From a virus: a stretch of DNA of 20,544 bases. Position numbers and translations under genes: made by a program. Below, piece after piece: positions 6,280 through 14,430 of the stretch. The number at the start of each line of letters is the position of its first letter. Position 1 is the stretch's first letter. Location: IMG/VR virus record IMGVR_UViG_3300047668_001543, positions 1 to 20,544 of that record. One strand, written 5' to 3'. Below the pieces are notes generated by a model, which did not search any database, was not told the DNA's origin, and saw only the letters and a program-made list of their open reading frames with translations.

Positions 6280-9200
6280 ATGGCAGAATACACTAGAGAG
6301 CAACTTGTAGACGCAGCTTACCGAGCGTATGACGCTGGAGATATTACAACTGCCAACGAAGCCGCCGCCATTGTTACTCGCATGGATGGCCAAGCTGCCC
6401 AAGATGTTGAAATGGCTGAGTTGGAAAAGGCGGCGGAGCTAGAGAGAAGGGGTAAGTCTGGCTTTTTTGAGAACGTAGGCGGTGGCTTTGGGGCAGGTTT
6501 TGTAGGAACACTGGAATCGGCTGCAACAGGAGCCGCAACGCTTCTTGATGAACAAGAAGAATTAGCCACTCGTAAGGTCATACAAGACTTAGCTGATTCT
6601 GCCACGCCTGAATTCGGAGACCAAGACTCAATAATTTACAATTTATCCAGTGGTTTGGGATCAGTCGCTGGTTTTGCCCTCCCTGCTATTGCCGCAAGTG
6701 CGTTGGCTCCCGCAGGTCTAGCCACCAGTGCAGTGGGTCTTGGTATCGGTTCCTTAATGGGAGTAGGTACTCAAGCAGGTGAAGCAAGTGAACGTGCCAG
6801 AGCGTCTGGCGTTAGCGAAGATGTGCGTAATGCCTCCATTAGAACAGCCTCTCCAATAGGTTTAATAGAAGCTTTACCGTTTACCCGAGCATTTAAAGCT
6901 TTCAAGATTAACCCCGTAAACGACCTTATTGAAAAGTTTGGCGTAAAAGAAGTAACCAATTTAAAAACACTTATCGCAAGTGCTTCATTTACAGGTGGTG
7001 CCGAAGCCGCTCAAGAAGTAGCACAAACATTTGTGCAGAACGCTGTTGAAAGTGGTTATAACCCTGACAGGTTACTGAAAGACGATGTAGCTGGGGCGGC
7101 GGGTTACGGATTTGGAACGGGTGCAATTGTTCAGGCTATAACTGAGGCATTTACCCCAAGAAAAGGCGCAGGTGGGGCTAGCTTTAGAGAGCGCAATGAA
7201 GATAACTTACCTGTTCCTCCAGATGACGGTACTGTTCCTCCAGATGACGGTACTGTTCCTCCAGACGAGACTCCACCACCCTTAACTTCTCAAGAGGAAG
7301 TGTTTGACGATGACGTAGATGCGCCTTCGCTGAGTCAAGTGGAAGAAAACGATGCTATTTTGCGAGAAGTGCAAGCGGCACAAGCGGCACAAGAAAAAGC
7401 TGACGAAGAGATAGCTACTGCAAACGTAACAAAAATGTATCGTGAATCTATAATTGATACCGTGATGAAGCAGAACAGAACTGCAACTCAAGAGCAATTA
7501 ATAGCCGCTGTTGCAGTGGAACTTAAAAATAAAGATCAAAACTTTGAGTTGCTTCCTGCCGAATTAGAAAGAATACGAAAATTTATTAGCGACAACGCAC
7601 CTGACCCCAGCGGTGACGATGCGAGTGAGCAAACTAACCCCGCCAATGTCCTTAATGTTGAAGCCGAAGCCGCTACCGAAGCTGAACCAGTTCAACCTGA
7701 TTTGTTTGACACACCAGCAGCCCCTGTTGTGGAACCTGCCGCACCCGCTGCCGTGGAACCTGACGCACCTATTGATTTTGATGTAAGTAAACCAGAAGAC
7801 GCTAGTGAAACTTTTAACGAGGCCGATAACCAGATTGTTACAATAACAGACCCCGCTTCAGGAGGGTCAATACAAATGCGAGTAAGACCCGACAACAAAC
7901 CTGCTTCGGTACTTTCGTTATCTGTGCCAGAAGAGTCTCGGGGGAAGGGGATAGGGGAAAAGTTGCAGCGTAAGGTATTGGAAATGTACCCAAATATGGA
8001 GGGTCAAGTTTCCAACAAGGCCGCAGCTACAACAGCTTATAGGATTGGTCGCAGACCTTATGGAGAACCTGACGCTACTTTAGAAGATGTTTATGCCAAA
8101 ATAGATAGTGCCACATCTGTGAACCTGTTAAGTGATCTTGCTCAACCAAGCCCAACAGAAACCACACCCCCTACCGTAGCCCCTGTTGCCGTAGCCCCTG
8201 TTGTGGAACCTGCTGTAGCCCCCGCTCAAGGTACGGAGACTTACGCTGTTGTCACCTCTGACAAAGAGAACATTGCACCTTTTACTGTTGTAACCACTGA
8301 AACTGACTTAGAAGAGATTCAACTAAAGGGCAAAGCAACAAAGCTTAAACCGTTTAGGGTGTTTTCTCCAAACTCAGCAAAATCAAATCAACGTCTTGGT
8401 GATTTTGATACTTTAGACGAAGCTAACACGTTTGCCTCGAATCAAACCCAAAAGGGTTCGCTGGGCGAAAATATGCCGTTGGTGGTTAAAAAAGCGGTAG
8501 TAGTTGATAAAGCGGTACGAGATTTAAGAGAGGCTCAAACTCCAGTTCAGGCTGAAAATGAACTAAACAAAATTAAGGCGTTTGTAGCCGAAAATCCACA
8601 GCCTGAAGGTGCTGGAGTCGAAGTCGAAGAAGATATTGAAGCTATTTATAACTCGGATGGTTCTGTTTCAGTAGGTGATATTACAATCACCGAGGTTTCA
8701 GGAGACGACTCCATATCAACGTGGAACGTAAGCTCTCCTCGCGCTAAAGAAGCTGATATTGAAGGTATTGAAGACGAACAATCGGCTATTACCGAAGCCC
8801 AAAATATTATATTCGCAAGGGGGGAGGGCGATGCTACCATTTTACCTGACAACGGAGGAGTTGAACCTAGCGTTTCGGATAGTGGGATTGCAGAAGAAGC
8901 CTCGCCACCTACCAACGAATCTAACAAAACTGAACCTAGCCCAGTGGGAGGAGGTGAGGTTGCTACTAATAGAGCTACAATCTCAAAAGCTCCAGAGTCG
9001 GATTCATTAGATATTAATGTCGCACCTGAAGCCGTAGCCGACGACGAAGTTGGTGCCTCCGGTACTACTGAAGCCAAAAAGGAAAAACGCAAAGCGCGAA
9101 AACAAAAACAAAACGCTAAAAAGAAAGACTACAAAAGAATAGAAGAGGCCAGAAAAGAATTCAATCCCGATAGTCTATTTGACGACGATGTTCAATACAC

Positions 9201-12200
9201 CACTTTAGAGCCAAATGATTATGGCACTGATGAGGATTTGGAAACAGTTGCTAACATTATTCTAAACAATGGGAATAAACTTACTCGTCCAACAAACGAA
9301 TGGGATGAGAGCAGATTTCCAACAATAAATAACGGGGAAGCTGCCCAGTTTTATTTCGGCAGAAATAAGGGCGCGAGGATAGTGGACACCATACTTGAAC
9401 TTGCACATGAAGTGTCTTATCAGCAACCTCGTCTAAAAGAAGGCCCAGACCGCGAAGGTCTTTCTGAAGCAGAAATAAAGTATTTTGAAAGCTCCAGTGC
9501 AGGTAACGCAGGCAAAGCTATAAAATGGGTGCAAAAAAATCTAAGCGCGGAAATAAATGAGTTTTTAACTAGAGAACTTAAAAAACCTGCCATCGCATAC
9601 GAAAAGTTTATTAAAGACGGGGCTTACTCTAATCAGATTGATCTAAAAACTTTAGACAGCAAAGCTAAACAAGAAGCTCAACAAAAAGCTGACGATAAAG
9701 CAATAAGCGCACTTGTTAATAATGTTGATATGCAACTTAAAGCGGGTGGCACCTTATCCGCAGAGAAAATAGCCGAGTATGAAGCAAGCCCACAGGCGGC
9801 TGAAACTAGAGCCGCTGCCATAGCCGCTGAAGAAGCTAACAAAAAACCTAAGAAAACTAAAATAATTGCTTCTTCGGCTGATTCTTCTGTAGGTTTAAAT
9901 ACAGTAATAGAAAATGAAGCGACTAACATTTCCGCTCAAGAGGAATTGAACGCAGACTATACGGACGCTGTTTCTGAGATACCAACAAACGCCGAGTTAG
10001 AGTCTGGGGAAATATTGTCAGGTGAGGGGATAAGAGAGGCGGTTTCTGAGTCGGCAGAGGGTTCTGTTGAAATAGATCAACAAGCAAGAGATGCTGAAAA
10101 TAGGTTTATTGATTATGTTGTGATGCTGGGAGACGATTTAGAGATAGCCTCCAGTGCAATTAGTTCGTTGGATATGCCCGTTCACCCTGCGGTGCGTAAA
10201 GCTTTAGAAAAAGGTGACCTAAAAACTGCATACGAAATCATTGCAGCCACATCTCAAAACCCACTTATACGGCGATTTGCTTTAGCCATAAGTAAAAATA
10301 TCGGTAATACCACTGTTGAGATAGTAGAGTCTTTAGAAAACACAGACTCAAGCGGAAACTTTTCACCTAAGAACAACAAGATAACTTTACGCGCTAGTGC
10401 GGCTAACTCAACGCAAGTAATCATACACGAAGGTATACACGCTGTTATTTCGGAAACTTTGAACAACAAGTCGCATCAATTAACCAAGCAGCTAAATACA
10501 ATATTTGAACAGTCCCGCGACAAGTTAAGTAGCTATTACGGTTCTCAGAATTTAGATGAGTTTATATCAGAAGCTATAGGTAACCCTGCTTTTCAAAGAA
10601 GATTAGTCGCCATATTTGCGGATAAATCCGCCAAAGAAAGTTCTTGGGACAAGTTTGTTACTGCTATATCTAACTTCTTAAAGCGAATGGTAAGAAAACC
10701 CCCTTCAATTAACACGTATGAAGACTTTAATAACGTCATAGAAAAGATGTTGTCTCCAGCCCCTGATTCGCGTTCTGGAGAAGACTTAAACATAATTACG
10801 CAGAACAACAAAGAAGAGCAGGTGCTCGCTCAAATCGGAAGAAATGTTTTTGCTGGTTCGTCCGAAGAAAAATCTAAATCGGTAGCGAGGAAAATTTTCG
10901 ATGCCATTTATTCAAAACAATTTCTCCATGAAGACTTGCCAACTTTTGTAAAAAGCAATTTCGGAGGGTTTTTAAGTTCTCATATGACAGCCGAAGTTAG
11001 CGAAATAGCCAAAGTCCCTTCGGCAATGGAGCTTCACAATCTTTTTAACGAGCAAGAAGGCTCTTACGGTATAAAACAAGAGTTTTTGAGAGCTATTATC
11101 GAACCGATAGCAGCGTGGAGTGGTAAAAGTGCAAATAAAACTAAAATATTTAATTGGTTAGTTCACGACAGTACGCGGAATCAAGTTGACCCGTCCATGC
11201 CTGAATTTATTGAAACCAATGGCATAAAAGAGCGATATTATAAAGACGAGAAGTATCTTATATGGAAAGATTATCAAGATGCTTGGGACGCTTTGGGGCC
11301 AGAAGGTCAAAAACATTACGTCACCCTACGAAAAACTTACCGAAAAATTTATGATGAAATGCTCGAAAACATTTATTTTAAAATAGACAATTTGATTGAA
11401 GATAAAGCTGTGCGAAAAAGTTTAAAAGCTGATGTTTTCAAAAAAATGTTTGATAATGGTGTAATTGAACCGTTCTTTCCATTAACACGTTCTGGTAAAT
11501 ACTGGATTGAATACAATACTATTGGTGGTAAAAGCGGGATTCAATCTGAATATGTAGTACGTGCATTTAAAACAAAGGAAGACCGAGATAACTTTATAAG
11601 AGTTCTCGAAAGCAACCCTGAAGTTATTGATGTTCCCACTATAAGCACTTTTCGATCTGAGCAACTTAAAAAACCAACTGGGGACAAAGTACCGCCAACT
11701 TCTTTCGTTGCTAACTTATTAAAATCTTTGGACAAAAACTTATCAAACATAGAAGGAGTGGACAACGCCGCTAAAGAGGCCATTTCACAAGACATAACAA
11801 AACTGTTTCTTGACACGTTACCAGAAGCTTCTTTTATGAAATCCTTGCAAAAAAGAAAATCTGGCAAAAGTGGATTGGCTGAGTTGTACGGCTCCACTGA
11901 GGATGGTATAGCAGGATTTAACGAAAGTGCAATAGAAGCTTTTAATGAACGCGCATACAGTCTGCAACGTCAAAGCGTCAGTATTAAATACTCAGAAATG
12001 CTACGCAAGCAACTTGATGTTGTTGTTGGCGAAATAGATGAAGCGAGAAGAAAGGGAACACTAACTGACGAAAACGCGCTGATATTAAAAACCGAGTGGG
12101 AAAAAAGAGTTAAGTTTGCCATAGAGCAGCCCAACACTCCGATGAATAAACTGGCTCAAGGGCTTAACAGATTTGCATTCTTTGGCACTATTGGATTTAA

Positions 12201-13839
12201 TGCGTCTTCGGCTCTCGTTAATACTACACAAATTCCTTTAGTGGTTTTACCTTACATGGCGGGAATAACGTCAGTGGTAGATGCTACTAACTTCTTATAT
12301 ATAGCCAACAAGCTGGTTCTTAATTCCAGCAACCATCACAAAATAGAAACCGTTAACGGTCAGTCATTCGATCAGAAAACTTATATACCTTCTGTCGATA
12401 ATCAATACGTTCAAGACGCTGATGGGAATTTAACGTTACGAGAAGATTTGAACATCACTGATGAGCATATGCAGTTGCTAAGGGACGTTTTGCCTATAGT
12501 GCAAGCGGGTAAAAAATACGGTCTTCTTAATAGGACATTGCTCAATGACCAACTCAGCGTTACTGAGAAAGGTGGAGTGGAAAGCGCAGCGGATAAAGCC
12601 ACTAGATTGTCAGCTTTGTTTTTTCACACAACGGAACGATACAATCGGCAAATCGCCTTGATTGGTAACTTTCTAAATCAAAAGAGCGCACTTGAAGCCA
12701 AAAGAAAGTCAGGTTCCAATAAAGAAAAAGACCTTACAGATGCAGAACTTATCAAGTTAGCTGTTAATAATGCCTTGAGCGACACTCAGTTAACTAATGG
12801 GGGAGCAACTTTACCCACAACGGCTCGTTTTGCCCAGCAGAATATCGGTCGCGTGGCAATGATGTATAAAATGTTTGGCATACAAATGTGGTACACCCAG
12901 CTAAAATTAATGGGGCAAATGGCTAGGAACTCTAGGTTTTTTGAGGATGGCGATGCTGAAGCGTTTAGAACAGCCCGACAACAAATGGGTGGTATGCAGT
13001 TAGCGGGACTGTTTCTTTCTGGTATTGCGGGTAACAGCTTCTATGGAGTTGCTGCTGCTTTGTACAATATGTTTCACCCTGACGATGAAGAAGACGCGGA
13101 TACTCAAGTTCGTAAAATTTTTACAGAATTGGTTTACAAAGGTGGCGTTAACGAGCTATCAAAAGTTCTGGGAGGAGAGGGTTTTGATGCGGCTACAAGA
13201 ATAGGTTTGTCCAACCTTTTAATTGCCCATAACCGTTATGATTTTGACCCCAGTGCCGAGAAAAGTTTGGTTAAACTTTTAGGTGGCCCCACATACGGTG
13301 TTGCAAGCAAAATGGGAAGAGGGTTTGGGGACTTGTATGAAGGCGAATATGTTCGTGCTTTTGAAAGCATCGTGCCTTCTGCGTTTGGTAACATGTCAAA
13401 AAGCTATAGGTATGCTACAGAAGGCCCATCAACGAGACGGCGTGATCCAATAATGGGTGAAGTGGGGAATGGATTAGCTGCCGCACAATTCTTTGGATTT
13501 GCCCCTGCCGAGTACAGTTACAATCAAGAACGTAACCAAGCTTTAAAAGGAATTGACACCAACATTAGTGAGCAAAGCACAAAACTAAAGAAGCGATTTT
13601 ACTTAGCTTACGCTTACGGGGATACTGGTTCATTGCAAGAAATCAATGAGAACATAATAGAGTTTAATCGAAAACATCCCTTTGCAAGCATAAATAGTCA
13701 GAGTATAAAAGACTCTCTTGAAAGACACATGGCCAGTACAATTGCTATGCACAACGGGATTTTACTTAGCCCTAAAAACAGGCGCTATCTAAATGATCTT
13801 TCGAGGGAAATGGAATCAGGTAAGAGTATGTTCGATTAA
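6280..13839 (+). CDS. Giant polyvalent-type phage protein with GNAT-like and HEXXH zincin segments
   Basis: A 2519-residue protein (about 275 kDa), 13 nt after the previous gene, with AAAGGAT before its ATG. In order: a helical EQLVDAAYRAYDAGD segment (8-22); a Gly/Ala-rich hydrophobic region (about 123-162) that could insert in a membrane; acidic Pro-rich linkers; a compact GNAT-like segment (about 528-610) with the acetyl-CoA loop RGKGIG at 554-559; linker and small alpha/beta segments; a Lys-rich stretch; a zincin segment with HEGIH at 1383-1387 and candidate third ligands E1427 or E1431; a long helical region with IEPFFPLTRSGKYW (about 1729); and a C-terminal helical, partly hydrophobic region from about 1960 (FGTIGFNASSALVNTTQ) like LPD38-type domains. 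Polyvalent proteins of this kind are thought to be co-injected with DNA and to act against host defences. The domains are visible; delivery and targets are inference. Confidence 0.9.
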   Translation: MAEYTREQLVDAAYRAYDAGDITTANEAAAIVTRMDGQAAQDVEMAELEKAAELERRGKSGFFENVGGGFGAGFVGTLESAATGAATLLDEQEELATRKVIQDLADSATPEFGDQDSIIYNLSSGLGSVAGFALPAIAASALAPAGLATSAVGLGIGSLMGVGTQAGEASERARASGVSEDVRNASIRTASPIGLIEALPFTRAFKAFKINPVNDLIEKFGVKEVTNLKTLIASASFTGGAEAAQEVAQTFVQNAVESGYNPDRLLKDDVAGAAGYGFGTGAIVQAITEAFTPRKGAGGASFRERNEDNLPVPPDDGTVPPDDGTVPPDETPPPLTSQEEVFDDDVDAPSLSQVEENDAILREVQAAQAAQEKADEEIATANVTKMYRESIIDTVMKQNRTATQEQLIAAVAVELKNKDQNFELLPAELERIRKFISDNAPDPSGDDASEQTNPANVLNVEAEAATEAEPVQPDLFDTPAAPVVEPAAPAAVEPDAPIDFDVSKPEDASETFNEADNQIVTITDPASGGSIQMRVRPDNKPASVLSLSVPEESRGKGIGEKLQRKVLEMYPNMEGQVSNKAAATTAYRIGRRPYGEPDATLEDVYAKIDSATSVNLLSDLAQPSPTETTPPTVAPVAVAPVVEPAVAPAQGTETYAVVTSDKENIAPFTVVTTETDLEEIQLKGKATKLKPFRVFSPNSAKSNQRLGDFDTLDEANTFASNQTQKGSLGENMPLVVKKAVVVDKAVRDLREAQTPVQAENELNKIKAFVAENPQPEGAGVEVEEDIEAIYNSDGSVSVGDITITEVSGDDSISTWNVSSPRAKEADIEGIEDEQSAITEAQNIIFARGEGDATILPDNGGVEPSVSDSGIAEEASPPTNESNKTEPSPVGGGEVATNRATISKAPESDSLDINVAPEAVADDEVGASGTTEAKKEKRKARKQKQNAKKKDYKRIEEARKEFNPDSLFDDDVQYTTLEPNDYGTDEDLETVANIILNNGNKLTRPTNEWDESRFPTINNGEAAQFYFGRNKGARIVDTILELAHEVSYQQPRLKEGPDREGLSEAEIKYFESSSAGNAGKAIKWVQKNLSAEINEFLTRELKKPAIAYEKFIKDGAYSNQIDLKTLDSKAKQEAQQKADDKAISALVNNVDMQLKAGGTLSAEKIAEYEASPQAAETRAAAIAAEEANKKPKKTKIIASSADSSVGLNTVIENEATNISAQEELNADYTDAVSEIPTNAELESGEILSGEGIREAVSESAEGSVEIDQQARDAENRFIDYVVMLGDDLEIASSAISSLDMPVHPAVRKALEKGDLKTAYEIIAATSQNPLIRRFALAISKNIGNTTVEIVESLENTDSSGNFSPKNNKITLRASAANSTQVIIHEGIHAVISETLNNKSHQLTKQLNTIFEQSRDKLSSYYGSQNLDEFISEAIGNPAFQRRLVAIFADKSAKESSWDKFVTAISNFLKRMVRKPPSINTYEDFNNVIEKMLSPAPDSRSGEDLNIITQNNKEEQVLAQIGRNVFAGSSEEKSKSVARKIFDAIYSKQFLHEDLPTFVKSNFGGFLSSHMTAEVSEIAKVPSAMELHNLFNEQEGSYGIKQEFLRAIIEPIAAWSGKSANKTKIFNWLVHDSTRNQVDPSMPEFIETNGIKERYYKDEKYLIWKDYQDAWDALGPEGQKHYVTLRKTYRKIYDEMLENIYFKIDNLIEDKAVRKSLKADVFKKMFDNGVIEPFFPLTRSGKYWIEYNTIGGKSGIQSEYVVRAFKTKEDRDNFIRVLESNPEVIDVPTISTFRSEQLKKPTGDKVPPTSFVANLLKSLDKNLSNIEGVDNAAKEAISQDITKLFLDTLPEASFMKSLQKRKSGKSGLAELYGSTEDGIAGFNESAIEAFNERAYSLQRQSVSIKYSEMLRKQLDVVVGEIDEARRKGTLTDENALILKTEWEKRVKFAIEQPNTPMNKLAQGLNRFAFFGTIGFNASSALVNTTQIPLVVLPYMAGITSVVDATNFLYIANKLVLNSSNHHKIETVNGQSFDQKTYIPSVDNQYVQDADGNLTLREDLNITDEHMQLLRDVLPIVQAGKKYGLLNRTLLNDQLSVTEKGGVESAADKATRLSALFFHTTERYNRQIALIGNFLNQKSALEAKRKSGSNKEKDLTDAELIKLAVNNALSDTQLTNGGATLPTTARFAQQNIGRVAMMYKMFGIQMWYTQLKLMGQMARNSRFFEDGDAEAFRTARQQMGGMQLAGLFLSGIAGNSFYGVAAALYNMFHPDDEEDADTQVRKIFTELVYKGGVNELSKVLGGEGFDAATRIGLSNLLIAHNRYDFDPSAEKSLVKLLGGPTYGVASKMGRGFGDLYEGEYVRAFESIVPSAFGNMSKSYRYATEGPSTRRRDPIMGEVGNGLAAAQFFGFAPAEYSYNQERNQALKGIDTNISEQSTKLKKRFYLAYAYGDTGSLQEINENIIEFNRKHPFASINSQSIKDSLERHMASTIAMHNGILLSPKNRRYLNDLSREMESGKSMFD
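7213..7271 (+). repeat. 21-nt tandem repeat in the giant gene
   Basis: Units begin at 7213, 7234 and 7255 (last one partial) and encode VPPDDGT twice, then VPPDET. They form an acidic proline linker between the N-terminal hydrophobic region and the rest of the giant protein. Confidence 0.9.
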
Positions 13840-13842
13840 AGA

Positions 13843-13890
13843 AGCCCCAGCAAAACAACCACGATCAAAGAGGAGAGCCAAGCTGGGGCT
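13843..13890. terminator. 9-bp inverted repeat between convergent genes, possible bidirectional terminator
   Basis: The perfect arms agccccagc (13843-13851) and gctggggct (13882-13890) flank a 30-nt loop, starting 4 nt after the stop of the giant gene. The minus-strand gene facing it ends at 13956. The plus-strand side lacks a T-tract after the stem; the minus-strand side is followed by TTCTTT. The location fits a shared transcription end, but the long loop and weak T-tracts make this uncertain. The rest of the gap to 13955 shows nothing I can name. Confidence 0.4.
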
Positions 13891-13955
13891 AAGTTTACCT
13901 TTCAGGAGAATCCATCGCAAATTGTGGTAAATCAATAAACGATGGTCAAACTATA

Positions 13956-14177
13956 TCACAGAATTCTCCAGATACGAACACCGTACCGCTCATTTTCTAT
14001 AACAACTGCTGTTTTTATGGTGATATTTCGCTTTTTAAACAGGTTGTGTGCCTGTTTTTTAGCTTCAGTAGTGTCAATACAGGGTAAAAAGAAAGATGCC
14101 CCCACCACAAACGGCTTAATTGCAACCGAAATAGGGATGGTGTCGGGGGCAAGATTCAATACACCCTCATTGTTCAT
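13956..14177 (-). CDS. Small conserved-looking phage protein, 73 aa
   Basis: The start overlaps the stop of the upstream 87-residue gene by 11 nt (ATGAACAATGA), so translation is probably coupled; a GGTGGG lies about 13 nt upstream, too far to be a strong Shine-Dalgarno sequence. The protein has a hydrophobic first half with VGASFFLPC (about 25-33), a Lys-rich helical segment (TTEAKKQAHNLFKKRN), and a C-terminal beta-like end ENERYGVRIWRIL. A short protein of this shape (SFFxPC, then GVRxWR near the end) is one I have seen beside phage replication genes, without a known function. It is the last gene of the minus-strand unit. I assign no function; it could be a small nucleic-acid-binding protein, but nothing proves it. 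Confidence 0.65.
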   Translation of the reverse strand: MNNEGVLNLAPDTIPISVAIKPFVVGASFFLPCIDTTEAKKQAHNLFKKRNITIKTAVVIENERYGVRIWRIL

Positions 14178-14430
14178 GGTCTAGGATGCACCCACCTATT
14201 AAGCTCGCTGATTGATTAGAGGTCTTTACGTTTTCGCACAAAACCAAAGCGTACTCTTTTGCAAACGTGAACTCTCTAAAATACTCTCGCCAGCGAGTGT
14301 GTTCTTCAATATGATACTTGTTAAATCCCAACAAAGAGTACCGTAAATGGACAACGTACTTATATCCAAAAAGTGTAAATAACCAATTAGACTTTTCAAT
14401 TATCACTCTAGGGTTAACCATCATCCTCAT
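14167..14430 (-). CDS. Small phage protein overlapping the primase-helicase end, 87 aa
   Basis: This frame starts inside the last codons of the primase-helicase gene and ends inside the start of the 73-residue gene, giving a chain of overlaps typical of coupled phage genes. Three ATGs are possible (14430, 14424, 14421); I chose the first, but none has a well-spaced Shine-Dalgarno sequence, so re-initiation after the upstream stop is likely. The protein is rich in aromatic and basic residues: WLFTLFGYKYVVHLRYSLLG (about 17-36), then KYHIEEHTRWREYFREFTFAKEYALVL, a compact alpha/beta-like composition without cysteine clusters. I recognise the general look of a short uncharacterised phage protein but no function. 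Alternative: a non-coding overlap; against this, the composition looks protein-like along its full length. Confidence 0.7.
   Translation of the reverse strand: MRMMVNPRVIIEKSNWLFTLFGYKYVVHLRYSLLGFNKYHIEEHTRWREYFREFTFAKEYALVLCENVKTSNQSASLIGGCILDHEQ

Noticed and set aside
13942-14184. Plus-strand open frame in the convergent region.
   Set aside because: It is antisense to the 73-residue gene, which has the better context (coupled overlap with the upstream gene).
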